Origin: Pictodentalium vernedei
Lineage: Eukaryota > Mollusca > Scaphopoda > Dentaliida > Dentaliidae
Direction: 5' to 3'
Length of the DNA: 64,000 nt
Assembly (NCBI GenBank): GCA_031216915.1
Contig: CM062291.1
Coordinates: 37,390,484-37,454,483 of the forward strand
Shown: piece by piece, positions 20,707-32,947 of the stretch
Layout: each line of letters begins with the position of its first letter
Numbering within the stretch: position 1 is the stretch's first letter
Position numbers and translations under genes: made by a program
Notes under the pieces: generated by a model
Seen by the model: only the letters and a program-made list of their open reading frames with translations
What the model was told of the DNA's origin: nothing
Databases searched by the model: none

Positions 20707-21160
20707 GAAAATTCATATAATCTCTGTTGTGTTCTCAATGTCACATTTTTTCCCCTTGATTCATTTGGTGGAGAAAATGTGACAATGTGAACATGGAATA
20801 TTCACCCCTTTGCCAGATAGGCCAAGCATCGAGAGTCCATAGGCCTAAGGGGCCTCTACACCAGTTTCCTCCCAGTAAGATAGTGTAAGAAATTCTAGTG
20901 GATAAAATCACAGTTCAAACAGACGAACATACAAACAGAGATAGACATGCCATGAGAAGATAACACAAGAACAATCTTACCACACACAGCAGTAAATACA
21001 ACAAAACCACACACAGTAGTATAGAAATACAAGACACACAGTCAACAAATAAGTCCGAACACCTGAACATTCATATCAGCAACTGAATTAGGACCCAATC
21101 TCACATCTCAATTACACACTGTAATCAATGGGGCATTACCGTGAACACAGCTCACTGGGT
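20707..21160. other. Non-coding stretch
   Basis: There are CA-rich runs (CCACACACAG) and no ORF or recognisable repeat. It is the pre-insertion target region of the non-LTR element to its right. Confidence 0.4.
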
Positions 21161-21179
21161 CACTGACACAATTATACAA

Positions 21180-22758
21180 TGATAGAATCCGCAAAAGCAA
21201 ATAAGAAAAAGATGTTCATGGCCTTTTTGGATGTTAAAAAGGCACACGATAGAGTATGGAGGGAGGGTATGTGGCGCAAGCTGGAGGCTCTGGGCCTGGG
21301 GGGCGAGTTTGTTGGGATTATGAAAGCATTATATAAAGATGTACAGAGTGAACTTAGCCTGGGTAACATTACAACAAAACGTGTGCCTATGGAGATAGGC
21401 CTAAAACAGGGGTGTATCCTTTCGCCAATTCTTTTTGCATTGTACATCAAAGGTTTAGGAGATGAACTCCTGCATAGCGATGAGGGGGTTGCAGTTGGTG
21501 ACTTGAAGATCCCAGGGCTATTTTTTGCAGACGATATGGTGCTAGTGTCAGAAAGCGAAGAGGGGTTAGAGAAGATGCTGGGAATTGTTGGGAAATATGG
21601 GAGCAAATGGAGACTCGAACTTAATGAAAGCAAGAGCAAAGTTATACCCGTGGGCCGCAAAGTGGACCCCACTCGAAGGTGGAGAGTGGGGGAGTTCTGC
21701 ATTCTGGAAGGTAGCAGTAGACTTCTTAGTGTAGGAGAGACTAGTGACTATGAATACCTGGGGGTAAATATAAACATCACAGGAAGAGGCATCTACCGAA
21801 ACCACACAAATAAATTGATTCTGAAGGTGAAGCGAATCCTTAACCAAATGAAACATAGGGAGAAACAGTTTCAATAAGGTTTTTGTGGGGAAAACCATTT
21901 GGGAAATGGTGGGTCTGCCAAGTATAACATACGGTACGGAAGTTGTACCCCTAAACCAGACAGCTTTTAAGAGCTTGGAAATCCTGCAGAACGATGCAGG
22001 CCGATGGATAACAGGCTCAAGTAATGCTGCAGCACTAGAAGCAATCAGGGGCGAGCTTGGGTGGATGAGGATCAAGGACAGGATAGACCTATTGAAACTC
22101 GGTTATCTTAATTATTTGGTAAATCTCCCCGATAGCCGATGGTGTAAAGTAATGTTCCTGAGAACTTTCAACTCAAATATCAAGACAGGGTGGATGGTCC
22201 AAGTGAGGGAGCTAGTAGAAAACTACTCAATGGAGATCTCGGACCTTGACGTTGGGGCAAACCAGGGCAAAAAGATCGTCAGAGAAAAGGTCATGGAGGA
22301 TTGAAACCGTAATTGGCAAGAGGGGGTCAAATCAAAGAGATCTTTGGGTGGCCTGCGTGATAAAGAGAAGCCTGGTTTTGAAGAGTACCTTGATGGCACC
22401 TTTGGGGGGGTCACTGTTGTTCAAGCTGAGGTCGCGGTCCCTGGAGCTGAGGGGAAAAATTGGGAAAAACAGTGAAAAGGAGTGCCAGATGTGTAACGTG
22501 GGCATGGTGGAGACCCTGGAACACTTTCTTATAGAATGCCCAAAATACCAGTCTAAAAGAACAAGATTCACGGGGAGTATAATGGAGAAGTGGGATGGGA
22601 GAATGAAGGACATGTGGTTAGGGGGCGACTCAAAGGAGAGGGTTAATATACTAATTGGAGAGATTGGGAAGAATGGGGCAAGGGATGTCATCAAGCAGTT
22701 CGTCTCCGAGTGTTGGGAGGAGAGAAGAAGTGCGGGAATAGGGGGAGGCAGTTGGTAG
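21180..22758 (+). pseudogene. Non-LTR reverse transcriptase (ORF2 3' part), frameshifted
   Basis: The first frame holds RT block A (FLDVKKAHDRV), block B (GLKQGCILSPILFALYI), the catalytic FADD, and blocks D and E (KWRLELNESKSKV, YEYLGVNI). It breaks near 21877. The second frame (21885-22304) continues the thumb region (ITYGTEVVPLN, RWITGSSNAAALEAIRGELG). The third (to 22758) has the C-terminal zinc motif C-x2-C-x9-H-x4-C. Two frameshifts and loss of the N-terminal half, including the endonuclease, make it inactive. The ATG at 21179 uses the last A of the target duplication and is a chance codon. The clade is not resolved; CR1- or I-related groups are plausible. Confidence 0.85.
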
Positions 22759-22841
22759 AACATGGGTAACCAAGGCCTTCTCATACGAGAACCGCGACAA
22801 ATCAGCGGCCGGCCAAAGTGTTATTATTATTACCTTGTGTC
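21180..22841 (+). mobile_element. 5'-truncated non-LTR retrotransposon with 19-bp target duplication
   Basis: CACTGACACAATTATACAA occurs at 21161-21179 and again at 22842-22860. Between them lies an RT-containing sequence whose 3' end is CCAAAGTG then (TTA)4 and a short filler. A variable-length target duplication, 5' truncation and a microsatellite tail are the standard marks of target-primed reverse transcription. A second copy with the same 3' end (CGACAAACCAACGGCC, (ATT)20) is at 36745-38039. Confidence 0.85.
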
Positions 22842-23091
22842 CACTGACACAATTATACAACAATAGTTTGATTAGTTCACACAGTGAAACCATTCGGACA
22901 GTTTTTGGTAGCTCTTGCAGTATGGTTTTCCGATTTGCCACTAAAACTGGAACCAAACTGGAAAACAGGGGTGTGATTGGGACCAGATGAAAAAACTGAA
23001 ATCATGTTGGCATGGTAGAAAGGTTTGAAAATCAAGCTTTATATCCCCATATAACTGAAGTCCTGTAGAAATAATGCTTTTGGATGCATTT

Positions 23092-23155
23092 TATTTCTTT
23101 GAATTTACATGAAAATGGTCTAAAGGACCATTTTCATATAAATTTAAAGAAATAA
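23092..23155. repeat. Hairpin of about 64 bp
   Basis: TTATTTCTTTGAATTTACAT continues to GAAAATGGTC, followed by its near-exact inverse. It stands alone, with no second copy seen. Confidence 0.7.
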
Positions 23156-23486
23156 AGATATAATTGGGTAAGAAAAAAAACTGAAATCAGATAAAAAAAC
23201 CCCTGAAAAATCACAGGAAAAAAAAAATGACCAGCTCTACTTGCAATCACAGATTATGAACTTGTATCTTCCATGTTCCTTTTTGATGGATTCAACTGTG
23301 TTGTTTGGTGGTTTCAGCAATGATCCTGAACAGCACTAGCGACTGAGCTCGATTTACAGCTTTACTAACTTTCTTGATTTCAGGAAAAACATTGGGTCTT
23401 CCTAGAAAAATTATAGGTGGACATAATGGGTGCCTTGAAAATTCCAGGTCCTCATTACATGCAGCTTATATATAATATCCTAGCCT

Positions 23487-23585
23487 TCATGATGAGTTCA
23501 TTCCAATGTGGGGCCATAAGCTATGCTTTTGCAGCAAAAAATGGAAATTTTTAGTTATTCAAGAATTTGTTTTTCTTGATAAAAT
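23487..23585. mobile_element. TTAA MITE half-copy
   Basis: One palindrome arm and the adjacent A-rich block (GGGGCCATAAGCTATGC, TTAGTTATTCAAGAATT) match the MITE family. The ends are lost. Confidence 0.5.
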
Positions 23586-23689
23586 ACAACTGGAGGTGGC
23601 TGCTGTGGGTGGCTAATTCCCCCTCCCCACAATCCATCCCAAAAAACAATAAAAAAAATGCCCAGATATATTAACCTCGCCAATATCTA

Positions 23690-24080
23690 AAGTTATGGAG
23701 AAGAAACCAATTTCAAGTTATGGTCACTGTGACCTTGACCTTTAACACAAAATAAATAATGATTTTTCCTCTCATCATATCCAGCCCACATGTCAAGTTT
23801 TGTTTCAATCGGACAATTAAAATTTAAATAAACGGAAACTAAAGCCTGGAAAAAAATTAGGCTCAAGGTCACTATGACCTTAACCTTTGGCACAATGATC
23901 CCAAAATATATCGGGTTTTTCCTCACATCATACACAAAAATCAACTGTCATGTTGGTTTCAATCAGCTGAGCAGAACTTTAATCAGAAAATCAGAAAGCA
24001 GAAACCAACACTTTATACAGATGGGCAGACAGATGGACAGCACCAAGCCAAAATTACACAGAAAAATTTTGGGGTGATAT
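23690..24080. repeat. Second tandem repeat with GGTCACTGTGACC motifs
   Basis: Two units of about 170 bp each have GTCACTGTGACCTTGACCTT or a one-base variant, then TTTTTCCTC.CATCATA. A GACAGATGGACAG microsatellite follows, ending at TTTTGGGGTGATATAA. The unit differs from that at 5.2-6.3 kb apart from the motif. Confidence 0.55.
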
Positions 24081-24350
24081 AAAAATGCAGGACCAGTGGG
24101 GGGATGAGTTCCCAAAACTAGATAGATTGCGCAGCTTGTATAAGAATCACATCCTACAGTACATAAAGCTAAATGAGAAAATAATGACAGCAATCAACTG
24201 CAGACTGTCAAGAAGCCGCTCAGGGCTTAAAATTCATGTGAGAATCAGAATTCATTCTTGTAAATGATTCTTGCAAAGAAAACATTGAGAATCAGCCTTG
24301 ATTCTCACAAAATGTTCATTTCATTCTTGTCATTGATTCTGAAAGAGTCT

Positions 24351-24598
24351 TTAACCCTTTACCCAACGCAGATGATATCAAAATTTATCAATTTAAATAT
24401 CCTATTTTAATTTTTTTGAAAAATTTCAACAAAACCATATCATGTGACCCCTCATTGGAACGAGCCCGACGAGCTCGTTCCAAAGAGGGGTCACATGATA
24501 TGGTTTTGTTGAAATTTGTTGAAAAATAATATTTTTTCAGCTGCTGAATCTGCATATTACGCGGGCGGATGCAGGAGATTCATTGGGTAAAGGGTTAA
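24351..24598. mobile_element. TTAA MITE, divergent subfamily
   Basis: The ends (TTAACCCTTTACCCAACG and TTGGGTAAAGGGTTAA) and the central GGAACGAGC..GAGCTCGTTCC are shared with the main family. The palindrome arms instead read AACCATATCATGTGACCCC. It is a related but separate subfamily. Confidence 0.8.
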
Positions 24599-24604
24599 AT
24601 GATG

Positions 24605-24840
24605 AATGTTAAATTATTTTTGGTCATCAAAATTTGTTATCGTGTCTCTGTCCTGTTACAATTTATGAGAGAGCGCCTACAGCAACTCTCCCATAAATTA
24701 TAACAAGGCAAATCCATGCAAACTACGTATTTTAACTTCAAAGATAATATGAAGCATATTGACTGAATATGAAGCATTTACGTTACAGTGCCTATACTTC
24801 AAAGGAAAGCCCAAATATTGGCTTCCAGCATTCTACCAGT
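24605..24840. repeat. Inverted copy of the 17.93-18.13 kb repeat
   Basis: CCCATAAATTATAACAAGGC and GATAATATGAAGCATATTGA match the other copy in reverse orientation. Confidence 0.55.
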
Positions 24841-25253
24841 TAAAGGCCTGGTGAATTCTACTGAACTTTTGCTCCCTCTTAATAAGGTAACACTTTGCTT
24901 TGGCAATAGAGTCTAGCGAAATCCTGGGTGCCAACACTAAACCACTACCAAATAGAGCTGGGTCGGTGTCAGTATTTTCGATGCGGTTTCGGTTTTGGAC
25001 CACCACCGAAAAACCGCATCACATTAATTTGAAAACAACAACATTTTTGGTGACAGGTAAAATCCGTAATCCATTCGGCATTTTTATAGTTTTGATATTT
25101 AACAATGGCGGAACAAGCTAAAGGTCCATGGATTACTGTTTGTCATTGTTTCCAGCAACTCCATGAAAACAATTTCACCGGATTTCCGACTCTGAGACGT
25201 TTGGGTTTAAAGAGAGGCCGAAACGTCAGCGAAACATTACTGGGAATGGGAGG

Positions 25254-25335
25254 TGGACGTTTCGTACATGGGCGTTTCATACACAGCAATTTAGGACGTT
25301 TCGTACACAAACCATTTTGGACATTTTGTACACAG
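25254..25335. repeat. Short-motif array, GGACGTTTCGTACACA
   Basis: Four or five degenerate copies of a 16-bp phrase (GACGTTTCGTACA) are separated by spacers. It resembles one arm of the motif-array elements to the right. A plus-strand ORF starting at 25105 (MAEQAKGPWITV) runs into it. I do not recognise that ORF and do not call it a gene. Confidence 0.5.
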
Positions 25336-25442
25336 AATTATGACTGTCTTGAGCTAAGTAAAAATAACAAACTCATAAGTAAAAATAATAAAGTTAATCC
25401 TTACATGACATCTCAGTATTGTCTTACTTAAACTAGGGGTAA

Positions 25443-25449
25443 GGTGTGT

Positions 25450-25480
<31 letters not shown>

Positions 25481-25490
25481 GGGGGGGGGG
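25443..25490. repeat. (GT)n followed by a run of about 27 G
   Basis: About ten GT units pass directly into the longest G run in the window. Confidence 0.9.
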
Positions 25491-25839
25491 TTCCCTACAT
25501 GATGATATACTGGGTATTGAACATTGCAGTAATAAAAAGTGTTGTATGTGTACTGAAAATTAATCATTAAAAATGTGTAACAACAATGCTGTGATTACAT
25601 ATCCAGAGATTTTTTCAGATGTTTATGGACCAATCTGCTCGACATGTGGTATGGATATTCAGCACCATACCACATTTTTGGTCAGAGTTATGCCCCTTTT
25701 CATTTTAGAATGTCTGAATGTTGTCCAGTGACGTAAATTCAATGAGTACATATTTCACAGTAAAAAACAAGCCTCATATCTATATATTTATTAGAGTTTA
25801 ACCAGGAGCATGGTGGCTCAGAGGGTAGAGATGCACAAA

Positions 25840-25935
25840 ATTATGTCTATGGATGGACAGACAGACAGCCAGACAGAAGAATGGATGATTTCAGTATACC
25901 TCCCCCATCCACACCTTTTTGTGGGGGTATAACAA
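25840..25935 (+). mobile_element. 3'-end fragment of a Helentron-like repeat
   Basis: A GACAGACAGACAGCC microsatellite is followed by TATACCTCCCCCATCC and the pairing arm GTGGGGGTATA, the same end type as at 13140-13184. The 5' part is not identifiable. Confidence 0.45.
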
Positions 25936-26106
25936 TGTGTTGCATATATTTCATCTACAGAAAACAGCAACTCCGTAAGCTCTGTCAAACAAGCTATAAT
26001 AGAAGAATAAATGCTCAGTTTATCCCCAGAATACAAAAAAGTCACCAAATCTCTGTTTAAAATTGAATACTCCTGTTAACTTAATAATTTTCATTGGCAG
26101 GGTGTC

Positions 26107-26723
26107 TTCCCACTAGACCAATTCCCTTTAGACCAATTCCCTTTAGGCCAATTCCCAAAATACCATTTCCTTTTAGACTAACTACATAGTGTTATTGATT
26201 AAGGGTTGATTAATTCCCCTTAGACTAACTACATACTGTTATTGATTAAGGATAGTTAGGAAAACATTTATTTATGAAAATCTGCCCAACATCTATAAAA
26301 TATCGACAAGCCAGAAAATGAGCAGACTATCATCTGAAAAATCAGGTCCCCAGAGGGTGAATTTGGTGATGCTACCCTGCACAGCAGGGTAGCATCACTA
26401 AATTTACCCTCTATGAACCTCAACCTGAATCAAGGTCTCAAGCATAAACAGAATGAGGTACCCAGAGGATAAACTGGCAGCCACTGTATGGGATAGCATC
26501 AGCAAATTCACCCTCTGGGGACCTCATTCTGCAAATGACAGACTGCTTATTTTCAAGCTTGAATATCAATAACATTAAACACATTTAAAAATATTTATAA
26601 ATATATCAAATTATTGATAAAGAATTATTTTTAAAGTAGAACACACCAGTTGGTCTAAGGGGATTGGTCTTTTGGGAATTGGCCTCATGGGAATTGGTCT
26701 AAAGGGAATTGGTCTAGTGGGAA
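26107..26723. mobile_element. Motif-array element 1 (GACCAATTCCCTTTA)
   Basis: The left end has three tandem copies of a 15-bp motif (CTAGACCAATTCCCTTTA...). The right end has the inverse array ending GGGAATTGGTCTAGTGGGAA. Imperfect 13-bp direct repeats CATTGGCAG(G/A)GTG flank it at about 26092 and 26729. The centre (about 26340-26530) is itself palindromic around CCCAGAGGGTGAATTTGG. There are no ORFs. Confidence 0.7.
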
Positions 26724-26765
26724 TGAACCATTGGCAGAGTGGCTATTCAAGTAACAGGATTCCAC

Positions 26766-27912
26766 TGATCACTGAGAATTCCGGTCACTTCTGCCCCAAG
26801 TTTACTTTGGCCTCAGTCATTTTGTCCATAGTCATTTTGGCCTCAAGTAACATCGGCCCCTATATACAAAATTATTTTGGCCCCAAGAGATAGTTCTTGG
26901 TATTTTATTTTAGTGCCTTGTTTGACTTTAATTTGGTTTATTATAGTGTATGTTACGGGATTGCTTCATTGTGAACAGATTTTTTTTATGACACTGTTTC
27001 AAACCTATCTGTGCCTTATGTTATTGATTGGTGTTTTCACAATTGAGGAGTAAAACAAATTAATCCTTACTATGTTGTTTTTATTGTCGTAAATGACGTT
27101 GGGATTAAATGATACTTTGTAGTCAAATGACTTGTTTTTTATCGTCTCAACACACTTTGATCTAGAATGGGGAATAAAAAACAAACAATGACCTGGAATA
27201 AATAGAGATTGGGTCACATATCGAGGACAAAAATTTATCCGAATTTTCCGAGACATCATATCTAAAAACCCAAACCCAATTAACCCAGCACAACACCAAG
27301 ATTACAGGCAAGTCACTGGAAATGCCAGGTAAAGCAAATGGTAAAAGGTTTAGCGAGTCATTAGGGTCTGAGTCTGAGTCCGAATTTATCAGTGACTCCG
27401 ACATTGACAACTCCCAGTCAATCATCCATCCTCTAGTACCAAGAAAAAACAAAAATAAAAGTAAAAAATTATGCAAAAAAAAATAAGAGCAACTGTCAGG
27501 AGAGCCAAGACCATAACATAAAAGACCGATTCCCCTTTGGTTTCTGTGCAAAATAACCTCCACCCCCAAGTGGTGGAAAAGTATAGAACGAGAGCTATTC
27601 GATCAATAGCCTTCCAATACCAAAGTGGCTCAATTAGTCAATAACTCAACCCAACACCATACCCAGCACTGTAGTCCATATCCCCCTCTTATGGAGAGGG
27701 GTGTGGGGGCACATTACCGCATATAGGGTAGTAATCCCCCCCCCCACAACCAACCCAACAACAACCACCATGCTTAAGTTATATTATAATGGATGTAAAT
27801 ACTTAAAAGTTCAATCAAGGGTCCAACATAACCAAGGGGGTGGGGGATAATCAGAGACCGAAATGACTTTGAGGCCGAAGTGATCGGGGCTGAATTGAGT
27901 GGATACCGATCA
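26766..27912. mobile_element. Motif-array element 2 (GAGGCCAAAATGACT)
   Basis: The left arm (26770-26890) repeats AGTCATTTTGGCCTCA-type motifs. The right arm (27855-27912) has the inverse (ACCGAAATGACTTTGAGGCC, GTGATCGGGGCTGAATTGAG). The middle has no recognisable coding region; the ORF at 27162-27569 (minus) has no known domain. Confidence 0.5.
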
Positions 27913-27933
27913 CAGCAGTTCTCAAAACCTTCA

Positions 27934-29823
27934 CGGTGCGCCTTTATACCGCAGGTCCCCGATATTACCGCAGGCTACCGCAGGTTCCTCAAAATTACCG
28001 CAGGTCCCTTGTTTTTCTGGGTATTATCTTTGTTTTATCTAACAGTTCGAGGCAACTGTCGTCTCGTTGATATTTGGGGGTATTTTACATCAAAAATCAA
28101 TAATAACGGAGCGTATTTTTCTATTTACGCTATATAAACAACATAAACTTATCACACTCTTCTCGTCTAAACAACTGCAGCCCCGCAAAATTACCGCAGG
28201 TCCCTTGTTTTGCGGGGTATTATCTGCATAAAATCAGAAATATATGGTAGATCACGATAGTTTCTAACATGCCGCAGGGAAATAATTAAAAAGGACCCGC
28301 GGTAGCTTGTGATAGTAACGTTTTTAATATACCACAGGTCCCTCGATTTGTGGGAGTAACAGCAAAACGAGGGACCTGCGGTATTTTAAAAATAAATATG
28401 CGAAGGATTTAGTGACATGTGGTAAGGATACCCCTACGGCGCAGACCGGTCTCATCCCAGAGTCCCCGCGAAACAAAATATTTATCAGTATTAAACTGCA
28501 GTAAATGACGGAGAGAGTGAAGATGAGGGGAAAAACTAAAAGGGACCTGCGGTAGCTTTTATTTTACCGCAGGTCCGTTGTTTTGTGAAGGTAACAGCAA
28601 ATCAAGCGACCTGTGGTATATTAAAAATATGTTAAGATAACCAGTTTTGATCATCAACTAAAAAACAGTTTCATTATAATTTTTTTACATGGTAATGCAT
28701 CCCAATTCCAATAGCTTCTGATAGTTTTGTTCTGCTGCAGGTTCCTTGTTTCATGAATTTTTCACCCTAATAGTGAGGCTTGGAGTGGGATGACCAGGGG
28801 ACTTATGTTAGATCACGATAGTTCTAACATGCCACAGGGAAATACTTAAAAAAGGACCCGCGTTTGCTTGTGATAGTAACGTTTTTAATATAGTAACAGC
28901 AAAACGAGGGACCTGCGGTATATTAAAAATAAATATGCGAAGGATTTAGTGACCTGTGGTAAGGATACCCCCACGGCGCAGACTGGTCTCATCCCTGAAT
29001 CCCAGCGAAACAAAACATTTATCAGTATTAACCTGCAGTAAATGACGGAGATAGTGAAAATGAGGGGAAAAACTGAAAGGGACCTGCGGTAGCCCTTTCT
29101 CCCCCCCCCCCCCCCCCCCCATAAAACTCTGGTACATTGCCCGAGTTTTTTTTGGGGGGGGGGGGCAGGGAAATAATTCATATGGACCTGCGCTAGCTTG
29201 TGATAAAGTTTTAATATTCCGCAGGTCCCTCGACTTGTGCAAGAAACAGCCATCTTGTTTTGCGAAAGAATTAGGGACTTGTGGTAGTTTATGGTAGATT
29301 TTGGGACCTGTGGTCATGCTTGACAGCCTGTCTTTTATGTCCAATAAATGCAATAAATTACCAAAAAGCCGCAACCAAGAAATACGATATAGTAGTGTTA
29401 AAAAGTTGCAACGCTGAAATATTTTGAATCATGTTCCCGAATGTGGCGGGGGCCACATGGGGTGGGATGCCATCATGGGTAATTTTCCTGACACATGGCA
29501 AGCTCTCAAAGCCTGATGAATTGCATATCGGAATGTTATGTACAATAGAAGACAGTTTTTATATTAGTTATAGTTTTATAGGTCTGCACACGTTGTTTTG
29601 ACACGAAGAGCGTGATAAGTTTATGTTGTTTATATAGCGTAAATGGAAAAATATGCTCCGTTATTATTGATTTTTGGTGTAAAATACCCCCAAATATCAA
29701 CGAGACGACAGTTGCCTCGAACTATTAGTTAAAACAAAGATAATACTTCGCAAAACAAGGGACCTGCGGTAATTTTGAGGGACCTGCGGTAATATCGGGG
29801 ACCTGCGGTATAAAGGCGCACCC
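27934..29823. mobile_element. Motif-array element 3, long inverted ends, 8-bp target duplication
   Basis: AACCTTCA flanks the element at 27926-27933 and 29824-29831. The ends GGTGCGCCTTTATACCGCAG are inverted repeats of about 240 bp (27934-28178 against 29595-29823). The motif ACCGCAGGTCCC or its inverse occurs some twenty times at the ends and throughout the interior. Internally a segment of about 300 bp is duplicated in direct orientation (28243-28555, 28793-29093). A run of C and a run of G lie at 29101-29120 and 29154-29165. No transposase is encoded. Confidence 0.8.
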
Positions 29824-30182
29824 AACCTTCATAATCATTGGAGATGCCTGTCTCCTCTTGACAGCTACATCTTTTTCCGATACTCGGTGCATTAACAAAA
29901 TTATAACAGTCAATAATAAGACATATGCTATATTATTTGAGCTTAATTTATGTGTGATTTTCTGATAGTGCAGGTAATAACAACAAAAATTTTATACTTC
30001 AGCTATGCTTTTTTGTTTCGTTTCTGGTAATTCGTTGGCGTCTGGACAACCTGCTCGATTGTCGGGAGAATTGGATTACATACCCGTACATTTCAAATCC
30101 CCTGGGTATTTCGACCCAGTGGAGGATTTGCCCCGTTTTCTTTTGTTTTCTGAATTTGTTTTGGGGTGCTAGGTTTGGGATC

Positions 30183-31240
30183 TGGACTATTCGACGAAAG
30201 ACAAACTCGACGAAATGGACTATTCGACGAGAAGACAATTCGACGGAAGACAATCTCGACGAATTTTTTTAAAAAGGTCAATTCGACGAATATATTTTTA
30301 AAAATGATATTAAAGACACAATTGACCAAGCTATTTGTTTCTTGCCTTTTGTTAAACCGCTCTTTGAAGAACAACCGAAACATCTGCTTGTTTACTTAGG
30401 TGTCCATATAGCTTGGTGGTGGTATTGTTGATGTCGCCGACAAACATTTTACCGCATGAGTATATGTTTTGAATTTTGATAACCATTTTCCAAATAGTAT
30501 ATATTTCAGAAAATTTGATTATCGACAGCATTCAAACATGGAAATTGATAACGTGACGTGAACCTCAGTGACAGGTGCCAGTAGCCCCATGCGATCCTGT
30601 GAAATAATAAATTCCGTGAAATATTCAAATAAACAGATAAAACACACTGGAAGTGGTTTTATAACATTATTTAACGTTTTACCCAATATAACTTTTTATG
30701 AAAAGTAAATAAAATCTCATATTTTCGCCGGGAAAATGTTCATGGTTCTAACACAAGGGAACCATGCAAATATGGATATCATTGGAATCGATTGACTCAG
30801 TCGGTTCCAATGATATCCGTATTGGCGTGATTTTATCAAGGAACCTGCAAGATATTCCAGCTCGTGAGAACGTTATTTAAGTTCATTTTCTGGGAGTTTT
30901 TTGCAGTTTGTAAGGTAAAGGGTTGAACTCAACGCTGAATAAAATATGTGGCTGTCTAGACACATCAGTTTGTTTGGCGATCTTATAAATCCTTGAACAA
31001 CTTGGTGCCCCCTCCATCCCACGTGTCACCTTATTGTGTAGTTGCCGGCATTTTAATCCGGTGGGGGAAATACTAAAGTTTTCGTCGAACTTGTACTTTT
31101 TTATCGTCGAACTGTCCAAAGTTTCGTCAAATCGTCCAAAGTTTCGTCGAATTTGTTCTGAAGTTTCGTCGAATCGTTCAAAATCTCGTCGAATCGTCCT
31201 AAAAAAAATTCGTCGAATTTGTCTTTCGTCGAATAGTCCA
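30183..31240. mobile_element. Motif-array element 4 (TTCGACGAA)
   Basis: The ends TGGACTATTCGACGAAAGAC and its inverse bound a 1.06 kb unit. The left arm has six, and the right arm about nine, TTCGACGAA or TTCGTCGAA sites spaced by 8-14 bp. The motif is itself a palindrome around one base. A diverged TTAA MITE is nested at 30671-30926. No target duplication is evident. Confidence 0.7.
30671..30926. mobile_element. Diverged TTAA-type MITE nested in element 4
   Basis: TTAACGTTTTACCCAATAT at the left and GTAAGGTAAAGGGTTGA at the right match the family ends. The central hairpin (ATATCATTGGAATCG...GGTTCCAATGATAT) is different. The right target site reads TTGA. Confidence 0.6.
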
Positions 31241-31317
31241 TAACCCCTAGGTTTCGGGATGATTTGCCCCTTCCTTGTTGTTGTAGTTTTGCGTTGTTCA
31301 CTTGTAGTTGAAAAATC

Positions 31318-31565
31318 GTCCCCTAAATTCCAAAGTGTTCTATGTGCCCACTGGCACATAGAACATATTGGAACTCAGGGGACGAAATGTCTAATTCTGT
31401 ACATTTACAACTGATCCGTAAACCCCTTCTAATTTATGTTATGAGCTGTAATAAAACAGTATCAACGGCTCAACAGAAATGGTTAACAACCTTTGAGCTT
31501 ATTAGCGGCCCTCGACTTCGTCTCGCTAATAAGCTCTTGGGTTGTAAACCACTTCTGTTATGCCG
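31318..31565. repeat. Two adjacent hairpins
   Basis: The first (31318-31385) has arms CGTCCCCT and TTCTATGTGCC/GGCACATAGAA. The second (31465-31565) has arms CAGAAATGGTTAACAACC and AGCTTATTAGC/GCTAATAAGCT. Both are stem-loop elements without coding content. Confidence 0.65.
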
Positions 31566-31569
31566 TTAA

Positions 31570-32940
31570 TGCACGATAATGCATTCATAATCTAAACATA
31601 TTTTATCCTATGTACAAATATTACAGAACCAGTATGGGAGGTTTGGGTGCTATTTGTGGCAATACTAGAAATGACATGTCTTTGTCGGGCACGCACCCTG
31701 AAAGACAAGCCATTGATAGAATAAGGGATCAAAACCGCTCAAATTAAAACGGACAAATCTGCTCCCATCCACCCAGCAAACCGAGCCATTGGAGGCTGTC
31801 GACCGCCAAGACTCCACTTTTGACCCGAGAAGATGGATATTTAGAAGTGGGTTAGAGCTCTAAAATCTCCCCTGCGCATTTCTGGTCGGTAGAAACTACG
31901 ACTCCCCCACGCATCGGACAGCCCCATCATCCCCAGATCGAACCGTTCCATTACTTTGTCACATTTATAAAGAGGTTTTGTTCCAAATGATGTTTATCAA
32001 TTGCGTTTTACTTGTTTAAAAAAAAAACAGAAATAAAATAAAATGAGTTTTTCCTTTATTTAATTTTTTTAAAAATCGTTCAATAAAACCTTTTGTTTTC
32101 TCTTGTTAGTTTGATACAGTTAAATATCATGAACTATTAGCATAAGGATAATAAACTTGTGTCCGAGTCCTTAATTCAATGTGTGATTTCAATCAGATTC
32201 CGAATCCGAGTCTTCAATACACATCTGTAAGTAAATAACTGCAAAATAATTTTATAGTTTCAAGTGATCCGGACGTAGTGCTAATGTATATGCAGTAATT
32301 GCTTTTCAATAAATGATGATGAAGTCACAAAGTTCATCAGTTCTAATCAGTTTAGAATTCGTCTACAAGGCTGCAAGAAATTCTTTTCTGAACAGTCTAT
32401 TCAGGGGCGACGGAACGATTTTCAAAGTGGGGGTGCTGGATCGGGCGATGGATGGTCGTCGGTATGAAAAATTTAAAATCCCGGGTCCCAAAACCCCCAT
32501 TTTCCATGCACCTGAGTGGATATTTTGAGATTTTTCAGATGTATTTGAAAGATTTCACACTTTGAGAGTCGTTAAAAAACGTCGGTAAAGCATACAGGTG
32601 ACGTCTATTTATCAGCTTTGGTCGTATGCTTTACCAGACGTTTACAGCAACCATACTGTCTGTGGATTATCTTCTCTTGGGGTGGATTTGGTACTTGTAT
32701 GTCTGTAAGATTACTATCTCTTTCACTAAACCGACTTTTTTAACAGACTCAAAACATTTAACCGTTTGTTGCCACTTACAGCAAAAAATGATTCGAAATC
32801 CATCGAAACTCAACCAGTACGAGAGAATATTAGATAAATTGGTTTTCAAACTATGTGTGTTTTCTTTGCAATTTCAAGCACCTGTTTGTTTGAAATTCAA
32901 TGGATGTCGAGACTCGAGAATGTCTATGAAAGAACCTGAA
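31570..32940. other. Non-coding, unassigned
   Basis: I see no supported gene. A short inverted repeat (GTAAAGCATAC...GTATGCTTTAC) is at 32585-32633, and A/T runs at 32015-32075. The ORFs here show no recognisable domain. Confidence 0.4.
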
Positions 32941-32947
32941 AAAGCCT

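Noticed and set aside
25105..25431. Possible first exon MAEQAKGPWITVCHCFQQ
   Set aside because: There is a good ATG context but no homology, no clear donor, and the frame runs into a motif array.
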